DNA from: Prevotellaceae bacterium
GTDB lineage: Bacteria > Bacteroidota > Bacteroidia > Bacteroidales > Bacteroidaceae
Assembly: GCA_028723525.1 (NCBI GenBank)
Contig: JAQYET010000060.1
Location: 62,001 to 126,000 of the forward strand
Reading direction: 5' to 3'
DNA: 64,000 nucleotides
The notes below the pieces were generated by a model. It was not told the DNA's origin. It saw nothing but the letters and a program-made list of their open reading frames with translations, and made no database searches. This document shows positions 37,345-47,500 of this stretch, piece by piece. The position numbers and the translations under genes are program-made. The first letter of the stretch is position 1. Every line of letters begins with the position of its first letter.

Positions 37345-37755
37345 ATGAAATCAAGAAATTTTCTATTGGTCGCATTGTTTGTTGCCGTAATGTTGAGCAA
37401 CTTAAATGCCCAAAGCAACCGCAGTTCCACAGATGTGATGGTAAGGCAATCTGACGGAAGTTACGTGGTCAATACCACAACATTAGCCAAGGACGTGATA
37501 GGCTTTCGTGGAAACACGCCTCTTAAACTATATATAAAAGATAACAAGATTATAAAGGTTGAGCCGCTACCAAACCATGAAACTCCAAGCTTCTTTGATA
37601 AGGTTAAGAAAGGTTTGCTCAGCAAGTGGTGTGGAATGAAGGTATCAAAGGTTTCTGCTACAGAAATGGATGGTGTAACAGGTGCTACCTTTTCTAGCAA
37701 GGCAGTAAAAGAGAATGTCAAGCGTGGTGCCAAATATTACATGAAACACAAATAA
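37345..37755 (+). CDS. exported FMN-binding domain protein with flavinylation motif
   Basis: 136 residues with signal peptide (MKSRNFLLVALFVAVMLSNLNAQ). The FMN-binding domain ends in DGVTGATFSSKAV; Asp109...Thr115 fits the Dxx(S/T)GAT motif in which ApbE attaches FMN covalently to the last Thr. NHETPSFFDKVKKGLLSKW is the conserved preceding region. It would be a periplasmic one-flavin electron carrier. Last gene of the TonB/DUF4374 operon, 40 nt after the nitroreductase, followed by a strong terminator. No apbE is in the window. Confidence 0.87.
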   Translation: MKSRNFLLVALFVAVMLSNLNAQSNRSSTDVMVRQSDGSYVVNTTTLAKDVIGFRGNTPLKLYIKDNKIIKVEPLPNHETPSFFDKVKKGLLSKWCGMKVSKVSATEMDGVTGATFSSKAVKENVKRGAKYYMKHK

Positions 37756-37774
37756 GGCAAACTAATAATATAGG

Positions 37775-37822
37775 AAAGACAGACTCCAAAATTCGCTTTG
37801 TGATGTCTGTCTTTTCTTTTTT
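37775..37822 (+). terminator. terminator of the TonB/DUF4374/flavoprotein operon
   Basis: 10-bp perfect stem AAAGACAGAC (37775-37784) / GTCTGTCTTT (37805-37814) followed by a T-rich tract. Confidence 0.85.
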
Positions 37823-37882
37823 AATAGTAGCCTTTTACACAGAATAGGCATCCTCGCAGACACCTATTCAACCTCATTTTTG

Positions 37883-37957
37883 TGATTCCGTTGGGGTTCG
37901 AACCCAAGACCCACAGCTTAGAAGGCTGTTGCTCTAATCCAACTGAGCTACGGAACC
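37883..37957 (-). tRNA. tRNA-Arg (anticodon TCT)
   Basis: Full cloverleaf on the minus strand: acceptor GGTTCCG/CGGAATC, D arm GCTC..GAGC, anticodon stem ACAGC/GCTGT with loop CTTCTAA (anticodon TCT), T arm TTGGG TTCGAAC CCCAA. Reads AGA. The CCA end is not encoded. Confidence 0.97.
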
Positions 37958-37984
37958 AAATACCTGCACCTTATTTTGCGTGTG

Positions 37985-38016
37985 CAAAGGTAGATATTTT
38001 TGTGCGCATGACCAAA
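37985..38016 (-). promoter_or_regulatory. promoter of tRNA-Arg(TCT)
   Basis: Minus strand TTTG (38013-38016), 20-nt spacer, TACCTTTG (37985-37992). Confidence 0.75.
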
Positions 38017-38056
38017 TTTTTAAGGTAAAAAACTAAATAATTCGAAAAAGAAGCGG

Positions 38057-38064
38057 TAACTTTG
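38057..38064 (+). promoter_or_regulatory. -7 box directly before the oxidoreductase start
   Basis: TAACTTTG ends 4 nt before the ATG at 38069, so the transcript may start at or next to the start codon (leaderless). The -33 TTTG is not clear. Confidence 0.45.
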
Positions 38065-38068
38065 CAGC

Positions 38069-39052
38069 ATGAAACAAATCAGATGGGGATTTATCGGCTG
38101 TGGTGAAGTAACTGAAAAAAAGTCAGGACCGGCGTTCAGAGAGGTTGAAGGCTCTGATATTGTTGCCGTGATGGGTCGCGATACCAACAAAACCCGAATG
38201 TATGCAGAAAGGCATCTTATACCCAAATGGTACACCGACGCATCGGAGTTGATTGAAGACCGCGATGTGAATGCCGTTTACATAGCCACCCCCCCGTCGA
38301 GCCATGCCACCTTTGCCATTATGTCCATGAAGGCAGGCAAGCCTGTGTATGTGGAGAAACCGCTGGCATCAAGTTATGATGACTGTGCAAGAATAAACAG
38401 GGTGAGCGAAAATACAGGTGTACCTTGTTTCGTGGCGTACTACAGAAGATACTTGCCCTACTTCATGAAGGTGAAAAGTTTAGTGGAGTCGGGCGCGATT
38501 GGCAAGGTGATGAATGTGCAGCTGCGCTTCTCATGCCCACCGCGCGAACTCGACTACTCTGCGACTGCCAGTTTGCCTTGGCGTCTTCAGCCGGACATTG
38601 CAGGAGGAGGCTATTTCTACGACTTGGCTCCCCATCAACTTGATTTGCTTCAAGACATGTTTGGAGTGATAATAAAGGCAGAGGGTATCTGCACCAACCG
38701 TGGCGGACTTTACAAGGCTGAAGACACCATAAGCGCATGTTTTCAGTTTGAGTCGGGACTTCCCGGTAGCGGTTCTTGGTGCTTTGCAGGTCATGAGTCG
38801 TCGCGAGAAGACCGTATAGAGATTATAGGTGATGCCGGTATGCTCACGTTTTCTGTTTTCGACTATTCCCCGATAGAAGTCATCACAAGTGACGGAGCGA
38901 CTAACATCACCGTGCCCAATCCGCCATACGTGCAGTTGCCGATAATAAAAAGCGTTATAGAACACCTACAGGGATTGAACGTCTGCATGAGCACGAGCGT
39001 TTCTGCTACTCCCGTAAACTGGGTTATGGACAGGATATTAGGAAAATTCTGA
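38069..39052 (+). CDS. Gfo/Idh/MocA family oxidoreductase
   Basis: 327 residues. NAD(P)-binding Rossmann motif WGFIGCGEVTE at the N-terminus, AVYIATPPSSHATFA, the catalytic EKPLA motif and the C-terminal alpha/beta domain with GGGYFYDLAPHQLDLLQDM. Family enzymes oxidise or reduce sugars and related polyols; the substrate is not evident. First of three close genes (3 nt and 8 nt gaps) with DUF4421 and DUF1460 proteins. Confidence 0.92.
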   Translation: MKQIRWGFIGCGEVTEKKSGPAFREVEGSDIVAVMGRDTNKTRMYAERHLIPKWYTDASELIEDRDVNAVYIATPPSSHATFAIMSMKAGKPVYVEKPLASSYDDCARINRVSENTGVPCFVAYYRRYLPYFMKVKSLVESGAIGKVMNVQLRFSCPPRELDYSATASLPWRLQPDIAGGGYFYDLAPHQLDLLQDMFGVIIKAEGICTNRGGLYKAEDTISACFQFESGLPGSGSWCFAGHESSREDRIEIIGDAGMLTFSVFDYSPIEVITSDGATNITVPNPPYVQLPIIKSVIEHLQGLNVCMSTSVSATPVNWVMDRILGKF

Positions 39053-39055
39053 TAT

Positions 39056-40186
39056 ATGTATCTGTCTGTAACATTCCATAAACTGCGGCTATTCGCTTTG
39101 CTATCCGCTATGTTTGTAGCGGTATCGGTTTCAGCGTGCAATAACTGTGAGACAGGAGACAGTGTGGCTGTAGATGTAAAAAAAGGTATCAAGAAGGGCA
39201 ATGCTATATATCGTCTTTTCAAGTCTTTTACAGAAATAGATACTGCATATATAGAACCACAGCATTACGAATATACAGTGATGCTGCAAAACACAACAAC
39301 TTACGAAATATACAAGCTGACGAGCAAAAGTGGGCAGACCATTACATTTGCACCCAAGCCGACAGTAAAGATTGGACCTTTTGTGGGTTGGAGGTCTATT
39401 TTTCTCGGATATACCTTAGATGTCAATCACCTTTCCAACTCAAACAACAAGAAGGAATTTGACATAAGCATATATAGTTCACAGATAGGCATTGACCTAT
39501 ACTACCGCAAGTCGGGAGACGATTATCTTATAAAGTCGGTAAAGTATGGCGATAACAGGATTAGTCCTAAAGATGTTGCTTTCTCTGGTATCGAAGCCGG
39601 CATAAAGGGCTTCAACATATATTATATCTTCAATCACAAGATATTCTCATATCCTGCGGCGTTCAGTCAGAGCACTGTGCAGAAAAAAAGTTGCGGTTCG
39701 CCACTCATCGGAATAGGATATGCAAGCCATAGCCTTACACTCGACTACAACAAACTCCACGATGCCATTGCTAACATGCCAGATTTTCAGAACGAGGAGA
39801 GAGTGGATTCCGGACTGATGTTTAACAACGTGAAATACGTTGACTATTCGGTGTCCGGCGGTTACGCATACAATTACGTCTTTGCACGCAACTGCCTTTT
39901 TGCGGTATCGTTGTCGCTGGCAGTGGCATATAAAAGGTCGATTGGAGAACGACAAGACAACAATCTACGGTTGCGCGATTTCCTGTTCTCTAATTTCAAC
40001 ATGGATGCCATAGGACGTTTCGGACTGGTGTATAACAACATGAAATGGTATTGCGGTGCGAGCGCAATTATAAAGGCGTACAACTACCGTAAGCCGCAGT
40101 TCTCAACAAACAATGTTTTCGGCTCGCTGAACATTTACGTTGGTTTGAACTTCGGTAAGAAAAAAGAATACAGAAAGAAGAAATAG
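39056..40186 (+). CDS. DUF4421-like outer membrane protein
   Basis: 376 residues with a signal peptide (LFALLSAMFVAVSVSA). Marks of DUF4421: FTEIDTAYIEPQHYEYTVMLQN near the N-terminus, then barrel-like alternating strands (IGPFVGWRSIFLGYTLDV, EFDISIYSSQIGIDLYYRKSG, GFNIYYIFNHKIFSYPAAFSQ, KKSCGSPLIGIGYASH). Function unknown; probably a beta-barrel. The basic tail KKKEYRKKK is unusual for a barrel end. In operon with the oxidoreductase and DUF1460 genes. Confidence 0.8.
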   Translation: MYLSVTFHKLRLFALLSAMFVAVSVSACNNCETGDSVAVDVKKGIKKGNAIYRLFKSFTEIDTAYIEPQHYEYTVMLQNTTTYEIYKLTSKSGQTITFAPKPTVKIGPFVGWRSIFLGYTLDVNHLSNSNNKKEFDISIYSSQIGIDLYYRKSGDDYLIKSVKYGDNRISPKDVAFSGIEAGIKGFNIYYIFNHKIFSYPAAFSQSTVQKKSCGSPLIGIGYASHSLTLDYNKLHDAIANMPDFQNEERVDSGLMFNNVKYVDYSVSGGYAYNYVFARNCLFAVSLSLAVAYKRSIGERQDNNLRLRDFLFSNFNMDAIGRFGLVYNNMKWYCGASAIIKAYNYRKPQFSTNNVFGSLNIYVGLNFGKKKEYRKKK

Positions 40187-40194
40187 TTATTGAA

Positions 40195-41067
40195 ATGATA
40201 AGAATTTTCGTTATTGGCTTGATGTTTTTCTTGGCATCTTCTGCCACAGCCTCCGGCAAATATACTTATTCAAAAGCAGATAGCGTTATGGTTGTAAGGC
40301 TTTTGTCTGAGGCAAAGACAATGGCGGAAGGGGAAAACATGGTGCTATTCTTTGCACGTAAGTTTATCGGTAAGCCCTATGTGGCACACACTCTTGAGGT
40401 CAACAGCGAGGAGCAACTCGTGATAAATCTGCGCCAACTCGACTGCACTACATTCGTGGAGACAGTGCTCGCATTGGCAATGACTGCCGGGGAGAACAAA
40501 TATTCATTCAAGGACTACTGTGATAACCTCACGAAGATAAGGTATAATAACGGTGTGATTGAAGACTACTCTTCTCGTCTGCATTATTTCACGGCATGGA
40601 TAACGGACAACGTGGAAATGGGGATCGTGGATGAAGTTAAAGGTAGCAAAGCATTGTTCAGTGGTTTGCAGACAGTGGATGCCACTTACATGACAAAACA
40701 TAGCGACAGTTATAAAATGCTTGCCGGCAACACGGCAATGATTGGCAAGATTGCATTGATGGAGAAGGAGTTGTGCGGTCAGAAATACAGATACATCCCG
40801 AACAATAACATCCGTAATACACAAGAACTGCGAAACGTAATCCACGACGGAGACGTGATAGCAATAGTGACAAACAAGAAAGGGCTTGAAATATCCCACC
40901 TCGGTTTTGCAGTATGGAAACGTGACGGGCTTCACCTTCTCAACGCATCGTCTTTAAGGCATCGTGTTGTAGAAGAAAGCAGCACACTCAGGAATTATCT
41001 TATAGGAAGAAAAACAGCACTCGGAGTGCGAGTGCTGCGTTTCAAGTTATGCGGCAATAGGAGTTAA
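40195..41067 (+). CDS. DUF1460 exported cell-wall amidase-like protein
   Basis: 290 residues with a signal peptide (MIRIFVIGLMFFLASSATAS). DUF1460 core: ARKFIGKPYVAHTLE, the nucleophile-bearing LRQLDCTTFVE, and ISHLGFAVW with the candidate His. The fold is of NlpC/P60 type and characterised relatives act as N-acetylmuramoyl-L-alanine amidases on peptidoglycan fragments. Last gene of the three-gene operon. Confidence 0.88.
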   Translation: MIRIFVIGLMFFLASSATASGKYTYSKADSVMVVRLLSEAKTMAEGENMVLFFARKFIGKPYVAHTLEVNSEEQLVINLRQLDCTTFVETVLALAMTAGENKYSFKDYCDNLTKIRYNNGVIEDYSSRLHYFTAWITDNVEMGIVDEVKGSKALFSGLQTVDATYMTKHSDSYKMLAGNTAMIGKIALMEKELCGQKYRYIPNNNIRNTQELRNVIHDGDVIAIVTNKKGLEISHLGFAVWKRDGLHLLNASSLRHRVVEESSTLRNYLIGRKTALGVRVLRFKLCGNRS

Positions 41068-41095
41068 GTATTCAAAGTAATCAATATTCACACAA

Positions 41096-42307
41096 CTATT
41101 CTTCCCTATTTGCTGATTTAGACATTGCCATTTCTGATATAAGTCCGTCGGGATTAACCCTCGCAGAAATGCTGTAACGGTTTTTGTCGCTTACCGACTC
41201 TCCGCGCATGACATCTTGTTCTGCAGTAAATTTAACAACATACTCAAAATCACCCTCCCCTATTTCATGCTTCGTAATTTTATAGTCGTTGTTCAGTCGC
41301 CACACAATACCCGTAATACCATCTTTGTAAGAACGGTTCATATAGTCTATAACATCACCTTTTGAGGCGTTGGTGCGACCGAGGAATGATGACATAACCT
41401 CTGCAACGGTAGATGTGAGTTCTGCTTCATTCTTAGTGTTTATGCTCAGGAAGAATGTACGGAACACCCTGCTAATCATCTGTCTGTCTTCCGGACTGAG
41501 TTCTTTCGCTTTCTGCTTGTTCAAAGCTTGCTGTGCCTCGTCGTAGTGTTCGCCCGTCGGATGTTCATCGATATAACGCTGGTAAGACTCAACAGTGTTT
41601 TGTTCTGAAGCCGACGCCCAGTCTATTGAGTCAAGACGGTGCACGAGTTCATCTCTATGGGGCGAATTGGGGTTCTCCTCAATATATTTTATAATCTCTT
41701 CCCGGTTAGTGCTTTTTGCAATGTAATTCCAAGCATCTACAACTTTCTTCAGTCTGTCGAGATGTGCCATAATGCTGTCTCGGTGCTCTTTCGGCGCATC
41801 AATGAAATTGTCGAGATACTGTTGCAACACCGTAGGGTCGCTGCTCTTCATTGCAAATTCATATTCTTCAACCTCTGTTCGTGCCTTGGCATTGCTATAA
41901 GAGTAAATCAACACTCCGCATGTTAGCAAGGCAAGGATGAAAGAAACAATAAGTGGCGTGAAATTTTTCTTTTTCTTCTTGCTGTTTTCATCGTCATCAT
42001 CAGGCAGCAGTAAACCAACCTCCGTTTTATTACTTATAGTTCCTGACTTTACTGCATCTGCCGGCACTGCCGTTCCTTGTACGTCGGGAGATGAGGATCT
42101 GTTTATCTCTTGTTTTTGCTCCGCTTGTAAATGGTTGTTTTCTGAAGGTTGGTGACAATTCGGACAGAAGTGTTCATAACGGAAATAAACTTCCCCGCAT
42201 CGTGTGCATCTGTTTATGTTTCCTGCGATTTCAACACCGCAGCTGGGGCATACAGGTGCTCTGTCACTAACCTGATGTCCGCATTCAGGACATTTTATGA
42301 TAGCCAT
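41096..42307 (-). CDS. double zinc-ribbon protein with one membrane segment and a periplasmic helical domain
   Basis: 403 residues. Two zinc ribbons at the N-terminus (Cys6, 9, 20, 23 and Cys34, 37, 48, 51), a low-complexity linker, a lysine-rich stretch before a membrane helix (about 116-138), then TPR-like helices with repeated EYxxxIDxxPxxxHRDE patterns (e.g. YIEENPNSPHRDELVHRLDSI, SYQRYIDEHPTGEHYDEA) and a C-terminal alpha/beta domain (from RVFRTFFLSINTKNEAE). No known function; the layout suggests a cytoplasmic sensor joined to an extracytoplasmic domain. Single gene. Confidence 0.8.
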   Translation of the reverse strand: MAIIKCPECGHQVSDRAPVCPSCGVEIAGNINRCTRCGEVYFRYEHFCPNCHQPSENNHLQAEQKQEINRSSSPDVQGTAVPADAVKSGTISNKTEVGLLLPDDDDENSKKKKKNFTPLIVSFILALLTCGVLIYSYSNAKARTEVEEYEFAMKSSDPTVLQQYLDNFIDAPKEHRDSIMAHLDRLKKVVDAWNYIAKSTNREEIIKYIEENPNSPHRDELVHRLDSIDWASASEQNTVESYQRYIDEHPTGEHYDEAQQALNKQKAKELSPEDRQMISRVFRTFFLSINTKNEAELTSTVAEVMSSFLGRTNASKGDVIDYMNRSYKDGITGIVWRLNNDYKITKHEIGEGDFEYVVKFTAEQDVMRGESVSDKNRYSISARVNPDGLISEMAMSKSANREE

Positions 42308-42363
42308 TTTATCTCTTAGTATATAAATTCAATGCTTAATTTTATGTTCTCTGCACAGCGTTG

Positions 42364-43080
42364 TTACCTCCGCCGGAACCTTATTTCCCTCATGGTATGC
42401 CTTCCCATGAACCGGTTTTTATCAACATATCCGTTGATACCGTTGATACGACCTTTCCCAGTATATTGCCACATTAGATAGTCGCGACCGTCGGCAAGCA
42501 CCGGTGGGCTGCTTGAATATTGTGCAATCCATAGTTTATAATCATTCAGTTCGCCAACAAGATATTTGTTGTAAAAATTTGTGTAGGTATAAACTATCGG
42601 CTTTTGGTGGTAAGCCGCTTCCACGAGTTGCAGGAATTTAAGTAGCGAGTCGCAGAGCTCCTCCGGCTCCATTCCGGAGTTTCTCTCCACATCAATCATC
42701 GGAATAAGGTCTTGCTCGTGCGGTCTGCACTGTGCCATAAAATTCTCGAGTTGCTCCGCCTGTGGAATTTGTGCCCTATAGAAATGATAGGAACCAACCT
42801 TCAGCCCGTATCTGTGGGCAAGGTCAATGTTTTCCTTATACCGCGCATCTATGATAGCACTGCCTTCTGTGGCTTTTATATATACAAATGCCATCTTGCT
42901 GTTTTCTCCAACCGTTTCCCAAAACACATCACCCTGATAGTGACTTATGTCTATGCCGTGTATATGTGAGCATGTGTCCTCACACATTATATCATAATAT
43001 TGCGCACGCGTCTCAAGCGCGAAGGACATAAGAGAAACTATGGTTATGAGTAAATATCTTGCCAATACATTTTGTTTCAT
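42364..43080 (-). CDS. secreted GH25 lysozyme-like muramidase
   Basis: 238 residues with a signal peptide (MKQNVLARYLLITIVSLMSFALETRAQ). GH25 motifs: HGIDISHYQGDVFW, FVYIKATEGSA, the catalytic DVE in LIPMIDVERNSG, PIVYTYTNFYNKYL, LMWQYTGKGRINGINGYVD. Start at 43080 is chosen for the signal; a start 42 codons upstream is not supported. It lies next to a LacI-type regulator on the same strand, 130 nt downstream of it. Confidence 0.92.
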   Translation of the reverse strand: MKQNVLARYLLITIVSLMSFALETRAQYYDIMCEDTCSHIHGIDISHYQGDVFWETVGENSKMAFVYIKATEGSAIIDARYKENIDLAHRYGLKVGSYHFYRAQIPQAEQLENFMAQCRPHEQDLIPMIDVERNSGMEPEELCDSLLKFLQLVEAAYHQKPIVYTYTNFYNKYLVGELNDYKLWIAQYSSSPPVLADGRDYLMWQYTGKGRINGINGYVDKNRFMGRHTMREIRFRRR

Positions 43081-43209
43081 ACATGCAAAGTTACAGCAAG
43101 TTAAGTAAATTACCAAATAAACATCTGCTTTTTTAGTTTTATTACGATACGCGGCAAAGGTATTATATTCATGTGTATCATGATAAAACCATGCCAAAGG
43201 TTCCACTCA

Positions 43210-44274
43210 TTATATCTGAGCGCGGTTATAGAAATCTACGTTCTCTTTTGTCAACAACTCTATAGGCATGTAGTTTATCGGTTTCACCGGCTGTTTCAGT
43301 ACGATTGCACGAAACAACGTGTTTACACTGCTGAATCCTTGTACGTATGCGTGTTGTGCTATCAGGAATGATATGCTGCCCCGCTTCATGCACTCTGCGT
43401 TCTTATCAACCATATCATAGCCCATAATCTGAACGTCTCTACATCCGCTGCGAAGCAGATATTCACCTACGATATGTGCTTTTGAACACATCGTTATACA
43501 ATGGTGTATATCTTTATTTTCGCTGAAGAACTTACCTAAAATGGAATCGTATCCATGCTTTTCACAACCTATCGGCATCTCTAAATCCACTATTTCCGTA
43601 GTAGGGAAATACCGGCTCATGTAATGCCGGAAACCCACCTCGCGGTTTTCCTGTTGTTCGCTTGCCACCCTACCGTTTTTCGTAAGTTTCATCAGCATAA
43701 TTTTCTTTTCCTCTCTCGCTATGAGCATAAGCATGCGGGCGGCGAAATATCCGCTCTTGAAAGAGTCTTGCCCGAAGAAACTTAATGGTTCGAGTATCGG
43801 CATGTAGGAGTCGAGCAGAACGAAAGGTATGTTTAGTTCATGCAAAATGTCGGTATATCGTTTTGTGGTATCTATGTCGCTCGGTATCACTATCACTCCA
43901 TTCGGATTGTTTTCGATGACACATTCAAACGCCGACGAGAAGGAAGCCTCGTCTGAACGTTCATAAAACATCAACCTCACGTCTATGTGAAAGTCGCGCC
44001 GCGCCTCGCAAGCATCCATTGCTCCCTCCTCTATCTCCTGCCAATAAGCCTCACTTTCGTGTTTTGGCATAAGTAAGTAGAATGTATAAGACTTGTTGTA
44101 TGCAAGTGCGCTCGCATACATATTGGGTTGATAGTTAATTTCTTTCAGCACCTTTTCTACCTTTGCTCTTGCCTTTGGAGAAACGTTTGGACGGTTATGT
44201 ATAATCCTGTCAACGGTACCTACCGATACACCTGCTTTTTCAGCAATGTCTTTAATCCTTATTCTTTGAGACAT
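43210..44274 (-). CDS. LacI family transcriptional regulator
   Basis: 354 residues. N-terminal helix-turn-helix IRIKDIAEKAGVSVGTVDRII and hinge, then a periplasmic-binding-protein-like sensor (YTFYLLMPKHESEAYWQEIEEGAMDA ...). In this phylum such proteins usually respond to a sugar and control nearby or distant carbohydrate genes; no sugar operon adjoins it here. The VGTVDR in place of VSTVSR in the recognition helix is the variant common in Bacteroidetes. Divergent from the sensor kinase gene. Confidence 0.93.
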   Translation of the reverse strand: MSQRIRIKDIAEKAGVSVGTVDRIIHNRPNVSPKARAKVEKVLKEINYQPNMYASALAYNKSYTFYLLMPKHESEAYWQEIEEGAMDACEARRDFHIDVRLMFYERSDEASFSSAFECVIENNPNGVIVIPSDIDTTKRYTDILHELNIPFVLLDSYMPILEPLSFFGQDSFKSGYFAARMLMLIAREEKKIMLMKLTKNGRVASEQQENREVGFRHYMSRYFPTTEIVDLEMPIGCEKHGYDSILGKFFSENKDIHHCITMCSKAHIVGEYLLRSGCRDVQIMGYDMVDKNAECMKRGSISFLIAQHAYVQGFSSVNTLFRAIVLKQPVKPINYMPIELLTKENVDFYNRAQI

Positions 44275-44464
44275 CTTTTCTCTGTTTTTAATTGCATTCC
44301 GTTCTGCGAGCGTAACATTTTCTTTGCCGGAACGATTGTTGGCAGATTACAAATGTTCACACATACAAATAACCCTGCTCATCTGCAAAAGTAGTAATAA
44401 AAACTTAATCACAAGAATGTGTATTCGTTTTTTTTGATACTTTCTTATTTTTTTCTTACCATTA

Positions 44465-44496
44465 TTTGCTGAATTGCACATAAAAGTTTAATTTTG
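44465..44496 (+). promoter_or_regulatory. promoter of the sensor kinase operon
   Basis: TTTG (44465-44468), 20-nt spacer, TAATTTTG (44489-44496). Confidence 0.7.
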
Positions 44497-44540
44497 TACT
44501 CGTAAGCAATCAAATGAACATAAGGCAAATTTAGGTCGTA

Positions 44541-47500
44541 TTGCAGAAATACTTTAAGTATAAATTATTCAGAAGAGGCTCAATCTGGTTGGTTGCAATA
44601 TTGGGACTTTTATGTTTTTCAGCTTGTAAAAACATTCCGAACAAGGCGGAAGTGGATAGGCTGAACAGCATTTCCTATTCATATCATTACAAGAACATTG
44701 ATTCTACGCTGCATTATGCAAAGACAGCCTTCAACAGGTCGGAAGGCTATGATGACGGAAAGGCAGAGGCTCTGAACAATATTGCATTTGCGAACATTGC
44801 AAAAATGAACTACTCTGATGCCGGAAAGAAACTCGACAGCATAGAAGTGTTGACAGACAATCAGGTGGAACTGGCTATTTCATATATCCAACAAATGCGA
44901 CTCTGTCAGCGGGAATCGCGCAACAAGGATTTCTATGATTATCAAGAGAAAGCCACAAAAAGCCTGAAACGGATTAACGAATCGCGCGACATGCTTGACG
45001 AGAGACAGCGCAACCGTATGGTATATGCCGAAAGCGAACTGGCAATAGTTACATCAACATATTATTATTACATAGGTCTTGAAAGTCGTTCCACCGAGGC
45101 AATACTTAGTATTGATGCAAATGGGGAGATACAGAAAGACTCTGCTCAACTCATGAATTACCTTTATCAAGTAGGAGCTGGAGGAATAGTAAATGAAGGA
45201 ACACATGATGACATAAACCAAAAGGAATGGGAATATCTTGTGCGTTGCTACATGCTTGCCATTCAGAGTGGTAGCATCTATTGGGAGGCTAACTCTCTCC
45301 AGACCATGAGCGAACACCTTCTCGACAAGAAGGTGCGCGACAAACTGATTGCATCAAACCGTCAATCAATAAGGTATATAAACACAGATAACATGCCCGA
45401 CAGTCTGCTTGCCGGCTATCTGGCGCAAAAATCGCTGATGCTGTTCCAAAGCCTTGGCGACGTGTATCAGACTGCGGGCTCTTACCGAACACTCGCTTCT
45501 TGTTATTGGGACGTTGGCGACTATCGTTCTGCCATGATTTGTCTGGAAGATGCGTTGAATAAAGATATGCGCATAGAACAGGCACCCGACCTTGTGGCAA
45601 GTATCAGAGAGCAACTCTCGATAGTGTATTCTGCCATGAACCAAAAACCTAACAGCGACTACAACCGAAATATCTATCTTGACCTTCAGGATATGACAAG
45701 GCAGGACAGGCATCTCGAGGCTCGTGCCGAACAACTTAAACGCTCCTCAAATCAATTAAATCTCATGATTTCGGCGGTGCTCGTTATGATTGTAGTTGTA
45801 GTTACACTGATGTTTCTGTTTTATAATCTGCATAAGAAAAAACAGAAAAACACACCTATAAACGACCTACTGAAGCCCTTAGAACAATGGAGACAGGATA
45901 ACATGCAGTTTAGCAACGAATTGGATGAAAAACATGAAGAAATAAATGAAAATTACGCAATCAACGTAATACACATAGCAAACAACAAAAAACGCAATCT
46001 CGAAAACAGGGCAAAGATATTCCTCGTGAATAGTATAATGCCACTCATAGACAGAATAATTCATGAGGTTGGGAGACTTAAAAAAGAGAAAGAAAGCAGT
46101 AATGTGAGAGCGGAAAGATATGGGTATGTTGCAGAACTAACAGACAAGATAAACGACTATAACAACGTCTTGACACAATGGATTCAACTGCGCCAAGGAG
46201 AGTTGAGCATGCACATTGAAAGTTTCCCGCTGGAAGACATCTTCAGTGTGGTGAAAAAGAGCCGTATGTCATTTCAACTTAAAGGCATTAACTTGGTGGT
46301 TGAGCCTACGACATTTAGTGTAAAGGCAGACCGAGTGCTAACGCTTTTCATGCTGAATACGCTTGCCGATAATGCAAGGAAATTTACGCCTAAAGGGGGT
46401 ATAGTAACAATATTCTCACAATCCACAGACAACTATGTGGAGGTTTCGGTCACGGATACCGGCAGTGGAATGTCGGCAGATGAATTGTCGGGAATATTTG
46501 ACCATAAGATATATAACGGTCATGGGTTCGGGCTGATGAACTGCAAGGGAATAATTGAGAAATATCGAAAGATAAGCCAGATATTCAGTGTGTGTAAATT
46601 GTCTGCCGAAAGCAAGGAGGGCTCCGGCAGTCGTTTCTTTTTCCGCCTGCCTCATGGTGTTGTGCGCGTAATGATTGCGTTGCTGTCGCTTTTGTCTTCA
46701 TATTCTGTTTCAGCCCGGAACGAGACTCCACAGAAGTTGGCAGAAAACTATTCAGACAGTGCATATTTTTCAAATGTAGGTGGCAATTACAAAAAAACAT
46801 TGCAGTTTGCCGATAGTGTGCTGAAATATCTTAACATCGCGTATAGGCAAGTCAGTAATAATGGCAATGTGCTAATGGTGAAATCTGGCAATCTGAAGAC
46901 TGAACCGGCCGAAGTTACTTGGTTTCACGACGGTATTGACATTGACTATGGCGTGATACTCGACATTCGCAATGAAAGTGCGGTGGCGGCATTGGCAATC
47001 CATGATTGGGATCTTTACAGATATAACAACCGTGCCTTTACGCTCTTGTTCAAGGAAAAATCTGCCGACAAAAAACTTGAGGAATACTGTCGTATGATGC
47101 AGACTTCCGAGACAAATAAGATGATTGCCGTGGCATTACTTATTGTATTGTTCATTATTATTCTAGTTGCATACTATTTCCTTTATTACCGTCAGCACAT
47201 AAACTATGATTACTACATAGAACAAGTGGGACATATCAATGATATTCTTCTAAGCAAGCGCACAGACGAAGAGAAACTTTCACTCATCATTCCAATATCA
47301 ACAGACAAATATCCGGAGGCTCTGAAAATAATCGTAGATAAGGTGAAAGAGGCTCTCGCATCATCAGTAGAGAACTCAAAAAAGAAAGAGTATGAAATAG
47401 AACTGGCTGAAGATGAGAGCCGGCGGGCAGAGTTTGAGAGCGACAAACTTCATGTCAGCAACAATGTTCTCGACAACTGCCTTAGTACGTTGAAACATGA

